Shown: one piece after another, positions 41,904-49,896 of the stretch
How positions within the stretch are numbered: the stretch's first letter is position 1
Layout: every line of letters begins with the position of its first letter
Assembly (NCBI RefSeq): GCF_028993555.1
Contig: NZ_CP118611.1
Coordinates: 2,317,501-2,381,500, forward strand
Direction of reading: 5' to 3'
DNA: 64,000 bases
Source: Ensifer adhaerens
Lineage (GTDB): Bacteria; Pseudomonadota; Alphaproteobacteria; Rhizobiales; Rhizobiaceae
Made by a program: the position numbers and the translations under genes
Notes under the pieces: model-generated
What the model saw: only the letters and a program-made list of their open reading frames with translations
Database searches by the model: none
Told to the model about the DNA's origin: nothing

Positions 41904-42281
41904 ATGGCCAAGCTGGCTGATATGACGAAACATCGGGGTTTTCCCTACGCCATGCCGGGCACGGGCATCCAGTTCGTCATCCGTCGGGCCAATCCCAAGG
42001 GGGCAACGCCGATCAAGGCGCTGCCTCGCCATGCCCGGCCGGGATCTGGGGCGCACCGCATCGATGCGGCCTTCCTCCACGCTCTCTGGCATCATTTCGG
42101 TGCGGAACCGTTCGAGCGCGGCAATCTCGATGCCGCCCGGCTGAACCTCCTGTTCGGACGCGAGGTGCTACCGGTCGACAAGGATTTCGATCCCGTGTCC
42201 TATGAAGCGTTGCTCGTCATCAATGAGAAGGTTGCCCGCCAGAGCTTCCCGGAATCGTTCGAGGACGTATTCGAAGTATGA
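41904..42281 (+). CDS. Uncharacterised 125-residue protein in the yghU operon
   Basis: A soluble 125-residue protein preceded by TAAGGAGAACAGA, an excellent ribosome site, ten bases after the yghU stop. It is rich in basic and aromatic residues early (KHRGFPYAMPGTGIQFVIRR) and helical later (LLVINEKVARQSFPESFEDVF). No family recognised. The codon pattern and leader argue that it is genuine; coupling to YghU hints at redox or thiol stress. Confidence 0.65.
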   Translation: MAKLADMTKHRGFPYAMPGTGIQFVIRRANPKGATPIKALPRHARPGSGAHRIDAAFLHALWHHFGAEPFERGNLDAARLNLLFGREVLPVDKDFDPVSYEALLVINEKVARQSFPESFEDVFEV

Positions 42282-42633
42282 CAATTGCGATTGGGCCTTG
42301 AGCGTCTGACCGCCTGGGTCCAATCGGCTTCCTCCGCTGTCTCCACGGTTTGGCGCGTTCCGTTCCCCGATCGCCCGACCGCGCCGACGGAAGCGCTTTT
42401 CGGCTTTCCAAAAGCACCGATGCGGCGATCGGGGCGCCTGAGAAATTCCTACCCCGACCGATGGCTCGCCGCAGCAAAATCGTTCCCATATAATCCATAA
42501 AATATATGTATTACATGTATATCAAAATTCTCTTCTCCCCCATGATGCTGAAGCAAGGTCGCACGGCGCAGACCACTGCCCGAGAGGATGGCGCGCGCCG
42601 ACCGCCAGAACTCAGATCTCGACGGAGGATCCC
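42282..42633. other. 352-bp gene-free interval with nested inverted repeats
   Basis: This interval lies between the yghU operon and the sugar ABC operon. It holds a large stem (42365-42434, listed separately) and an AT-rich stretch at 42488-42530 with ATGTATTACAT symmetry that could be the promoter or operator of the ABC operon. No credible ORF. Confidence 0.6.
42365..42434. repeat. Nested inverted repeat, possible structured RNA or terminator
   Basis: Outer arms CCCCGATCGCC (42365-42375) and GGCGATCGGGG (42424-42434) are perfect inverted copies. Inside them GCTTTT (42395-42400) and AAAAGC (42410-42415) form a second stem. The outer loop of 48 bases is long for a terminator, so a structured leader or a recombination relic is equally possible. 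It starts 84 bases after the preceding stop codon. Confidence 0.55.
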
Positions 42634-43974
42634 ATGTCCAGTTCCATTTTCGGCCAGGCCTATCGCCGCCGCAGCGTGCTGAAATCGCTTGCCGCCGCGG
42701 GTGCCCTGCCCTTCATCGCACCGCTTGCCTCGTCGACGGCCCTTGCCTCCGGCAACAAGTACGCCGGGCGCACGATCAATCTCCTGATCATCCAGCCGCA
42801 TGTCGTCACCGGCAAGAAGATCGCCGAGGACTTCGAGAAGCTGACCGGCGCCAAGGTTAATGTCACGGCGGTGCCCTACGACCAGGTCAGCGTCAAGGCG
42901 ACGCTCGACGTGCAATCGGGCGCCAACCAGTTCGACGTCATCGACTATTTCTACACCTACAAGGGTCAGCTTGCCGAAGACGGCGTGATCGAGGACGTGA
43001 CCGACCTCATCGCGCGCGACAAGGCCGAGATCCAGCCGGATGATTTCATCCAGACCATCTACGACCAGTACACGCTCCATGACGGCCGCCGCTATGGCCT
43101 GCCCTATGACGGCGACAGCCACCTGCTGTTCTACAACCGAGAACTGTTCGATCGCTATGGCCTGAAGGCACCCTCCACCTGGGACGAATACAACGAGAAC
43201 GCCAGGGTGATCACCGAGGCCGAGGCGAAGAACGGCATCTATGGCGCGGCCGTTCTGGGCGCCAAGATCCCGGTCATCATCCTCTCGACCTATGCGAACC
43301 GGCTGACCGGCTTCGGCGGCAACTTCCTGAAGCCGGACGGCACCTCCGCACTCGACAGTGCCGAGGCCGTCGAGGCCCTGAAGTCGCTGCTCGCCTCCGC
43401 CCCCCATGCGCTGCCTACCCCGCTCGAGACACGTTTCGAAGAGGGGCTTCCCGCCTTCCTCAACGGCAAGGCGGCGCAGATCGATTTCTGGACCGATCTT
43501 GGCGGCTATGCCCAGGATCCCAAGGGCTCGAAGATCGTCGACAAATGGGGTGTGGCCCGCATTCCGACCGGCGGCAGCAACACGACCCCGCGCCTCGCCT
43601 TCAACGCCGGTTTCGGCTTTGCGATTACCAGCGGCTCCAAGAACAAGGATGTCGCCTGGGACCTGATCAAGCTCGCCACCAGCAAGGACTATCACGAGCA
43701 ACTGCTGGCGCTGACCGGCTCCGGCATCGACCCGGACCGCCAGTCGGGCCTGAAGTCGGAGAAGTTCAAGGCGTTCCAGCCGCTCGTGCAGCCGCTGCTC
43801 GACGACGGCGCCTTGGAAAACAGCCTCGCCTGGCCGACAGCCGTCTATGCGCCGAAGCTCGAAAACGCCCTGACCGACGAGCTGGCGCTGGCGCTTGCCG
43901 GCACCAAGAGCGCAGAACAGGCGATCGCCGATGCCCACCAGGCCTGGACCGAGATTATCGAGACCAACGGCTGA
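42634..43974 (+). CDS. Extracellular sugar-type substrate-binding protein (ABC)
   Basis: A 446-residue family 1 solute-binding protein. It starts with a twin-arginine-like signal (RRRSVLKSLAAAGALPF) ending near ALAS-GN, then the MalE-like fold: EDFEKLTGAKVNV, QFDVIDYFYTY, GLPYDGDSHLLFYNRELFDRYGL in outline, and FLNGKAAQIDFW. GGAGGATCCC leads the ATG. The aldo/keto reductase and two permeases follow. The ligand is likely a carbohydrate or polyol but cannot be specified. Confidence 0.9.
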   Translation: MSSSIFGQAYRRRSVLKSLAAAGALPFIAPLASSTALASGNKYAGRTINLLIIQPHVVTGKKIAEDFEKLTGAKVNVTAVPYDQVSVKATLDVQSGANQFDVIDYFYTYKGQLAEDGVIEDVTDLIARDKAEIQPDDFIQTIYDQYTLHDGRRYGLPYDGDSHLLFYNRELFDRYGLKAPSTWDEYNENARVITEAEAKNGIYGAAVLGAKIPVIILSTYANRLTGFGGNFLKPDGTSALDSAEAVEALKSLLASAPHALPTPLETRFEEGLPAFLNGKAAQIDFWTDLGGYAQDPKGSKIVDKWGVARIPTGGSNTTPRLAFNAGFGFAITSGSKNKDVAWDLIKLATSKDYHEQLLALTGSGIDPDRQSGLKSEKFKAFQPLVQPLLDDGALENSLAWPTAVYAPKLENALTDELALALAGTKSAEQAIADAHQAWTEIIETNG

Positions 43975-44039
43975 TTGCTCCCTGGGGGCGCTCGCTTCCT
44001 CCCGGCGGCGCCCCCTCCTCTCATCAAAGGTAAAAGATC

Positions 44040-45071
44040 ATGACCACGGAAACCTTGCCGAAGCGCAGGCTCGGCCGTACCGGCTTCGACATCACGCCCG
44101 TCGGCTTCGGCGCCTGGGCGATCGGCGGCCCCGATTGGGGATGGGGCTGGGGAAGCCAGGACGACAGCCAGTCTATCGCAGCCATCCGCCATGCGGTCGA
44201 GCGCGGCATCAACTGGATCGATACGGCACCCGTCTACGGCCTCGGTCATTCCGAGGAGATCGTTCGTGAAGCGCTCTCGACGATACCGCAATCCGAGCGC
44301 CCGCTGATCTTCACCAAGGCGGGACTGGTCTGGGATCCGGACAACCGCAACGCTCTTCCGGCCCGCATCGGCAATACCAAATCGCTGCGCCGCGAGGTGG
44401 AGGCCTCCCTGAAGCGGCTGGGCGTCGAGGTCATCGACCTCTATCAGATGCATTGGCCGACCAATGACGGCACGCCGGTCGAAGACTATTGGGCAACCTT
44501 TGCCGACCTCAAGAAGGAGGGCAAGGTCCGGGCGATCGGGCTTTCGAACCATGACCGGGACCTGCTGGAGCGCGCTGCCGCGGTCGCTCCCGTGGACGTG
44601 GTGCAGCCTCCCTTTTCCGCGATCAAACGCGCATTTGCCGAGAACGAGCTGCCCTGGGTGCAGACGCATGGCAGCGGCGTCATCGCCTACAGTCCGCTGC
44701 AATCCGGCCTGCTTACCGGCGCCTTCACGCCGGCCCGCGCCCGGGCGCTTCCGACGAACGACTGGCGGTCGCGCGACGAGGAGTTTTCCGGCGAGGCTCT
44801 GCACCGCAATCTCGCATTCGCCGAAGGACTGAGGCCCATCGCCGCGCGGCACAACACGACCGTTGCCGCGATCGCGGCCGCCTGGGCGCTTTCCTGGCCC
44901 GGTGTCACCGGCGCGATCATCGGGGCACGCCAACCGACGCATATCGACGGCTGGATCGAAGCGGCAACCGTCACGCTCACCGCCGGTGATCTCGATGACA
45001 TCGAGGACATGCTGGTCGCCACGCGGGCCGGCAGCGGGCCGACACGGCCGGCTCTGGCAGAGGCCGCATGA
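44040..45071 (+). CDS. Aldo/keto reductase
   Basis: A 343-residue (beta/alpha)8 NADP-dependent oxidoreductase. Catalytic tetrad segments: Asp and Tyr in WIDTAPVYGLGHSE, Lys in LIFTKAGL, His in YQMHWPTND; cofactor loop AIIGARQPTHI near the end. Encoded inside the sugar ABC operon between binding protein and permeases, overlapping the permease start by four bases, so it very likely oxidises or reduces the imported sugar or polyol. Confidence 0.9.
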   Translation: MTTETLPKRRLGRTGFDITPVGFGAWAIGGPDWGWGWGSQDDSQSIAAIRHAVERGINWIDTAPVYGLGHSEEIVREALSTIPQSERPLIFTKAGLVWDPDNRNALPARIGNTKSLRREVEASLKRLGVEVIDLYQMHWPTNDGTPVEDYWATFADLKKEGKVRAIGLSNHDRDLLERAAAVAPVDVVQPPFSAIKRAFAENELPWVQTHGSGVIAYSPLQSGLLTGAFTPARARALPTNDWRSRDEEFSGEALHRNLAFAEGLRPIAARHNTTVAAIAAAWALSWPGVTGAIIGARQPTHIDGWIEAATVTLTAGDLDDIEDMLVATRAGSGPTRPALAEAA

Positions 45072-46009
45072 CCGCCTTCACCCTCGACGCCCTTGGGCCA
45101 GACGCGAGCCGACATACTGCGCGCCGAGACGTTCTATGGGTCCGCTTCGGCCGTGCATTGTGGATCGCTCCCGTCGTGTTCGCTCTGGCCGTCACGACGC
45201 TCTACCCGACGGTTTTCCTGCTGGGGCTCGCCTTCAGCAAGAGCACGCTTGGAAAGCCGTTTCGCGGTTTCGTCGGCGTCAAGCATTTCGCAACCGCGCT
45301 TCAGGATCCGATCTTCCTTTCGGCAATCGGCAGAAGCGTCGCCTATGCGCTGTCGACGTCGCTGCTGCAACTTGCACTGGGTTTCCTGATCGCGCTGCTG
45401 TTCGCGTCGCTCTTGAAAGGCGGCCGCTTCCTGATGAGCCTCGTGCTGCTGCCTCTGATGACCCCGCCCGTCATGGTCGGTATCGCCTGGAAATTGATCT
45501 TCGCGCCGGCGGGCGGGCTGTTGAACGGCACGTTGATCAACTACGGCGTGATCTCCCAGCCGATTTCCTTTCTTGGCCACCCCCTGTTGGCCTGGCTGGC
45601 GATTGCCGTCGCCGATCTCTGGCAATGGACGCCCTTCATCGTCATTCTCTGCTTCGCGGCGCTTTCGACGATCCCCGAGGGCGTCCACGAAGCGGCGCTT
45701 GTCGACGGCGCGAATGCCTGGCAGCGCTTCTGGCACATCACGCTGCCGCTCGTCGCCGCACCGCTCTCGTCGATCTATCTCTTGAAGCTGATCCTCTCGT
45801 TCAAGCTCTTCGACCTCGTCTACATCCTCACCTTCGGCGGACCGGGCTTTGCGACGACATCCGCCGGATTTTCCATCTATCGCCGGGCGATAGAGCAGTT
45901 CGATGTCGGTCGGGCGGCCGCAGAGACGATTATCTATGCGCTGGTCATCGGTCTGGCGACGCTGCCGGTCGTGCGCATGCACCAACGGTTCGAGAGACGC
46001 GAGATATGA
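45068..46009 (+). CDS. Sugar ABC transporter permease, MalF/UgpA-like
   Basis: A 313-residue permease with six membrane segments and the EAA loop EGVHEAALVDGANAWQRFWHITLPL (outline). ATGA overlaps at both ends tie it to the aldo/keto reductase and second permease. Confidence 0.9.
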   Translation: MTAFTLDALGPDASRHTARRDVLWVRFGRALWIAPVVFALAVTTLYPTVFLLGLAFSKSTLGKPFRGFVGVKHFATALQDPIFLSAIGRSVAYALSTSLLQLALGFLIALLFASLLKGGRFLMSLVLLPLMTPPVMVGIAWKLIFAPAGGLLNGTLINYGVISQPISFLGHPLLAWLAIAVADLWQWTPFIVILCFAALSTIPEGVHEAALVDGANAWQRFWHITLPLVAAPLSSIYLLKLILSFKLFDLVYILTFGGPGFATTSAGFSIYRRAIEQFDVGRAAAETIIYALVIGLATLPVVRMHQRFERREI

Positions 46010-46821
46010 GGCTTGCCGCACGCCATCTCTGGCTGGGCCTGGCGACGGCGCCGATCATCGGCTTTTTCGCCCTGCCCATCCTCTATCTTATCGCCGTTTC
46101 CCTGAAGACGAAGGACGACGTGCTGAACGGCTCCTTCTGGCCGACGACGCCAACGCTTGCCAATTGGCCGGCGGCCTTCGAGGCGGCCAATGTCGTCGGC
46201 TTCATCGTGAATTCCGTAACCGTGTCGCTGCTTGCGGGGTTGCTCACCATCGCGCTCACGCTGCCTTCGGCCTACGCGGTCCTGCGGCTGAAGATCGGCG
46301 GTCAATGGCTCTCGGACGTGACGCTCTCGAGTTACATGGCGCCGCCAATCGTGGCGCTGATCCCGCTGTTCTTCCTTTTGAAGACGAGCGGCCTGCTCGA
46401 TACGCGCGCCGGCCTGGTTCTGGTTTACGGGCTCGCCAACGTGCCCGTCGCCTTCTGGCTGCTGACACCCTTCCTGCGCCGGATGCCGCTCGAGATCGAA
46501 CAGGCGGCCGCCATCGACGGAGCGGGACCGTTCCGCATACTGCTGCAGATCGTGACGCCGATCATTGCGCCCGGCATCGTCGCGACCTTCATCATCGTCA
46601 CGGTGCTCGCCTACAACGAGTTCCTCTTCGCCTCCGCCTTCACCTTCTCCGATGCCACGCGAACGTTGCCGGTCGGGATTTCGCTCTTCCAGGGCGACAG
46701 GCTGGTCAATTTCGGCCAGATGGCCGCGGCCTCGCTCGCGGGCATCGCGCCGGTCTACCTGATCGCGCTGTTCATGCAGCGCTATCTGGTCAGCGGACTT
46801 GCCCATGGCGCCGTGAAGTAG
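46006..46821 (+). CDS. Sugar ABC transporter permease, MalG/UgpE-like
   Basis: A 271-residue permease with six membrane segments and EAA loop IEQAAAIDGAGPFRILLQIVTPI (outline). The ATG overlaps the preceding stop (ATGA at 46006-46009); the same frame stays open far upstream through the previous genes, but only this start gives a MalG-like length. No ATPase gene follows: the next gene is a TetR gene on the other strand 13 bases later. Confidence 0.9.
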   Translation: MRLAARHLWLGLATAPIIGFFALPILYLIAVSLKTKDDVLNGSFWPTTPTLANWPAAFEAANVVGFIVNSVTVSLLAGLLTIALTLPSAYAVLRLKIGGQWLSDVTLSSYMAPPIVALIPLFFLLKTSGLLDTRAGLVLVYGLANVPVAFWLLTPFLRRMPLEIEQAAAIDGAGPFRILLQIVTPIIAPGIVATFIIVTVLAYNEFLFASAFTFSDATRTLPVGISLFQGDRLVNFGQMAAASLAGIAPVYLIALFMQRYLVSGLAHGAVK

Positions 46822-46834
46822 GCGAAAGGCTTCT

Positions 46835-47398
46835 TTACAACGCCGGTTTCACAGTCAGCGACGCCGTCACCAGACGCTCGACATGCGCCGCATCCGGCGC
46901 ACCGCCAAAGAGGATCCGGTACATGATCGGCGCGACGACGCCGTCCATGACGGTCTCGACATCCGGAAAGACTTCGCCACGCGCCTCGGCGCGTTCTGCT
47001 ATAACTTCGATCTGCTGTCTGGTGAAGTTGCAGCATTGGTAGGCGCCGTTGCCATCCTGCGCCGCCAGCACGTCACGGATCATTTCGCGACCCGGCCCCG
47101 AGGACATTTCCTCGGCATACTGTTCAGCCCAGGCCATCAGGTCACTGCCAAAACGTCCGGTATCGACCGGCACCATGTCGGGGCGCAGCCGCTCGACCGC
47201 GACGTCTGCGAGCAATTCCTGCAGGTCGCCCCAGCGGCGATAGATCGTCGAAGGCGTAACACCCGCTTCCGCCGCGATCAGCGGAACCGTGACCTCGGTG
47301 CGCTCGAGTGTCGCCAGCAAGGTCTGCACGGCCTTGTGAACCGATGCCTGAACCCGGGCGCTGCGTCCGCCGGGCCGTGGGCCTTCCTTTGTCGCCAT
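46835..47398 (-). CDS. TetR-family transcriptional repressor
   Basis: A 187-residue TetR protein with HTH at about 35-60 (VPLIAAEAGVTPSTIYRRWGDLQELLADVA in outline) and a TetR_C-type ligand domain. ATG 47398 is preferred to a TTG at 47407. It is divergent from an MFS transporter, with a perfect 27-bp dyad between them, the standard arrangement of a repressor controlling an efflux pump and itself. Confidence 0.88.
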   Translation of the reverse strand: MATKEGPRPGGRSARVQASVHKAVQTLLATLERTEVTVPLIAAEAGVTPSTIYRRWGDLQELLADVAVERLRPDMVPVDTGRFGSDLMAWAEQYAEEMSSGPGREMIRDVLAAQDGNGAYQCCNFTRQQIEVIAERAEARGEVFPDVETVMDGVVAPIMYRILFGGAPDAAHVERLVTASLTVKPAL

Positions 47399-47458
47399 TC
47401 GCTTCAACCCCGTCTTTCTTCGGCCGCGCGGCCGATGCTTCAGAAATTCTCACAACAG

Positions 47459-47485
47459 CATAAAAGCAAATAATTTGCTTTTATG
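47459..47485. promoter_or_regulatory. Perfect 27-bp TetR operator dyad
   Basis: CATAAAAGCAAAT (47459-47471) and ATTTGCTTTTATG (47473-47485) are exact inverted copies around one A. It lies 60 bases before the TetR start and 55 before the MFS start, centred in the divergent promoter. Confidence 0.82.
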
Positions 47486-47496
47486 ATGAAGCACAC

Positions 47497-47523
47497 CTAA
47501 ATCTGCCAAACGCAACGATTTAG
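47497..47523. promoter_or_regulatory. Second dyad in the TetR/MFS promoter
   Basis: CTAAATC (47497-47503) and GATTTAG (47517-47523) are perfect inverted arms 13 bases apart, giving a 27-bp element like the first but with different arms. It lies nearer the MFS gene and ends 17 bases before its start. Either a second regulator site or a leader hairpin. Confidence 0.45.
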
Positions 47524-47540
47524 CTTTAAGGGTTATATAG

Positions 47541-48743
47541 ATGTCTTCCTCCTCCGAATCCAGAGAGAGCGCTCGCCCGGCAAGTCCCATTGCCTTCTAC
47601 GCCGTTACGCTCGCGACATTCTTCGGCGCCTCCTCGGCCCCAACCCCGCTCTACCGCTTCTACCAGGAGAACTTCGCCGCCAGCCCGGTGGAGATGACCG
47701 TCATTTTTGCGGTCTATGCCTTCGCACTTCTCATGGCATTGCTGATCGCCGGTTCGATCTCGGATCATCTCGGGCGCAAGCCGGTGATCTTCGGCGCACT
47801 GCTCGTCGAGATGGCGGCAATGGCCCTGTTCGTCCTTGCAGATGGAACCGACTGGCTGATCGCAGCACGCATCGTGCAGGGTCTTGCGACCGGCGTTGCC
47901 GGCGCTTCGATCGGCGCGGCGCTCGTCGATGTCGACCACGCCCGAGGGCAGCTGGTCAACTCGCTCTCACCGTTGATCGGCCTGGCGGTCGGGGCGCTTG
48001 GCACCAGCGCGCTGATCCAGTATGGCCCCTATCCGCTGCATCTCGTCTATGTGCTGCTGTTCGTCGGCTTCATAGTCCAGGCGGCGGCGATCTGGCTGAT
48101 ACCGGAAACCGGCTCGCGCCGCCCCGGAGCGCTGTCCTCGCTCATGCCGCGGATTGCCATTCCGCAGCGCGCCAAACGGCCGCTGGCGCTCGTCACTCCC
48201 GTAAACGTCGCGAACTGGGCGCTTGGAGGGTTCTACCTCTCGCTCGTCCCCTCGCTTGTGGCCGCCACCACGGGAAGCAAGAACCCGCTCACCGGGGGTG
48301 CCGTGGTCGCGGCGCTGATGGCTGCCGGTGCGTTCGGCGTCTTCCTTCGGCGTGCGCGCCACCCGCAGGCAAACCTGACCTTCGGCGTCTTGAGCACGAC
48401 CTTCGGCATGCTGACTGTGGTCGCCGGAACGCATCTCGCCTATGTCCCCATCCTGATCGCCGGCACGCTTCTCACCGGCATAGGTTTCGGCACGAGCTTC
48501 CTTGCCACGCTCGGCTCGGTCATGCCGCTGGCAAAAGCCGAGGAGCGCGCCGGGTTGCTGTCCACCATCTACATCCAGAGCTATCTGGCGTTCAGTCTGC
48601 CGGCAATTCTGGCCGGCTTCCTGGCGAAGGCTGTGGGCTACCAACTCACGACCGACATCTATGCGGCGGCGATCATCGGCGTCGGTCTCGTGGGCCTGAT
48701 GGCCAGCCGGACATCGCCGGAAAGGGAACCAAGCATGGCTTGA
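47541..48743 (+). CDS. MFS transporter
   Basis: A 400-residue major facilitator with 12 hydrophobic segments. The loop 2-3 motif GSISDHLGRKPVIFGALL (outline) is the canonical MFS signature; FFGASSAPTPLYRFYQ in helix 1 is typical of a proteobacterial drug/metabolite efflux branch. Divergent TetR gene and operator dyads suggest induced export of a toxic compound. Substrate unknown. Confidence 0.9.
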   Translation: MSSSSESRESARPASPIAFYAVTLATFFGASSAPTPLYRFYQENFAASPVEMTVIFAVYAFALLMALLIAGSISDHLGRKPVIFGALLVEMAAMALFVLADGTDWLIAARIVQGLATGVAGASIGAALVDVDHARGQLVNSLSPLIGLAVGALGTSALIQYGPYPLHLVYVLLFVGFIVQAAAIWLIPETGSRRPGALSSLMPRIAIPQRAKRPLALVTPVNVANWALGGFYLSLVPSLVAATTGSKNPLTGGAVVAALMAAGAFGVFLRRARHPQANLTFGVLSTTFGMLTVVAGTHLAYVPILIAGTLLTGIGFGTSFLATLGSVMPLAKAEERAGLLSTIYIQSYLAFSLPAILAGFLAKAVGYQLTTDIYAAAIIGVGLVGLMASRTSPEREPSMA

Positions 48744-48769
48744 ATGCGGCGCTGAGGTGGGCCCGGAAA

Positions 48770-48788
48770 GGCGCCCCGAACGGGCGCC
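48770..48788. terminator. Hairpin between convergent MFS and isochorismatase-like genes
   Basis: GGCGCCC (48770-48776) and GGGCGCC (48782-48788) form a perfect 7-bp GC stem with a five-base loop in the 47-bp gap between stops. There is no T-tract. Confidence 0.5.
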
Positions 48789-48790
48789 GT

Positions 48791-49375
48791 CTAGGTCCGC
48801 GCCAGCGAAAGCCAATCCTCGGTCGTCGCGATCGTCACTTGAATCGAGAAGCGATTACCAAGAAAGTCGAGCGCAGCATTGTGGGTCTGATCGACCGAGC
48901 TGCAGACTGCGTCCTTCAACAGGATCACCCTGTAGCCAAGATCGATCGCTCCGAGCGCCGTCGCAAGGACGCAGACATCCGTCTCGCCGCCGGTCACCAC
49001 GATCGTTCCGACGTCCTGATGAGCGAGCAGGTTTTCGAGCTTGCCGCTTAACCAGGGTGAATAGGTGCGCTTGTCGAGAACACGGGCGGGCGGCACCAGG
49101 CGCTGCAGGGGATGAAGGAGATCGATCAGGCCCGGATCGAGCCGCGTCGCGGTCATCATCGGCCATTTTTCATAATAGGGCCGCCACATGCCCGGCATTT
49201 CCGCCGGCGAATGTGGCGGGACGAACCGGGTGAAGACGGTACGATCCGGAAAGCGGCTAGCAACCTCCAACACCTGGTCGGCGATTGTCGCCATCCAGTC
49301 CACTTGCCGCGGCCTCTCCTCGCTGAACATTCGCTGCATGTCGACGCAAATATGAGTCCAGCGTTCCGCGTTCAT
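48791..49375 (-). CDS. Isochorismatase-family cysteine hydrolase
   Basis: A 194-residue hydrolase with the catalytic triad D12 (CVDMQ), K102 (DKRTYSPW) and C135 (ETDVCVLATAL, with the preceding cis-peptide GGET). Relatives are nicotinamidases, ureidoacrylate and other amide hydrolases. ATG at 49375 starts the conserved fold; a longer reading to 49438 adds unconserved residues. It stands alone between the MFS gene and the kinase/receiver pair, so substrate is unknown. Confidence 0.85.
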   Translation of the reverse strand: MNAERWTHICVDMQRMFSEERPRQVDWMATIADQVLEVASRFPDRTVFTRFVPPHSPAEMPGMWRPYYEKWPMMTATRLDPGLIDLLHPLQRLVPPARVLDKRTYSPWLSGKLENLLAHQDVGTIVVTGGETDVCVLATALGAIDLGYRVILLKDAVCSSVDQTHNAALDFLGNRFSIQVTIATTEDWLSLART

Positions 49376-49512
49376 GATCACAATCCACTCGACACATTGG
49401 GCCACCCAACGCATTTGGGTCCAAAGAACAAACTCCACGGGATGAAATGCGGTTCCTTATCCCGGCTGTACGCGATCGATACGGACGTCAGAAACCGGGC
49501 CGCCCCGACCCG

Positions 49513-49896
49513 TCACGAGCATTTGCCATCGAACAGCGTCGTGAGTGTCTTCACCAGCACCGCACTCGCGAAAGGCTTGGAAAGGATCGGGGCAGCATGG
49601 TGCGTACCACTCAGGGCCGTGTCGCCGTAGCCGCTCAATACGAGAAAGGGAATCGCTCTTTCATCACATGCGTCCGCGACCGGGAGCCCGCTGTGCCCCT
49701 GGAGATTCATGTCGAGCACGACGGCGTCGATTTTCGTCTCCTCCTGCAGCAATCCCAATGCCCGCGCGACCGTTGACGCTGGACCAATCACTTCGCCGCC
49801 GGCATCGACCAAGGTGTCCTCGATCGACATGGCCACCAGCATCTCGTCTTCGACGACAAGTATCCGGCGTCCCACCAATGTCCCAGACATGGTCAT
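49513..49896 (-). CDS. Single-domain response regulator
   Basis: A 127-residue receiver without an output domain. Acid pocket E16/D17, phospho-acceptor D62 (VVLDMNL), switch Ser S88 (VLSGYG) and K107 (SKPFA) are all present. It overlaps the HWE kinase gene upstream by four bases (ATGA), so they are a cognate pair. Such lone receivers usually relay phosphate or feed back on the kinase rather than bind DNA. Confidence 0.9.
   Translation of the reverse strand: MTMSGTLVGRRILVVEDEMLVAMSIEDTLVDAGGEVIGPASTVARALGLLQEETKIDAVVLDMNLQGHSGLPVADACDERAIPFLVLSGYGDTALSGTHHAAPILSKPFASAVLVKTLTTLFDGKCS

Noticed and set aside
40139..41911. Minus-strand open frame of 590 codons
   Set aside because: Antisense to the VOC and yghU genes, which have strong ribosome sites and clear family matches.
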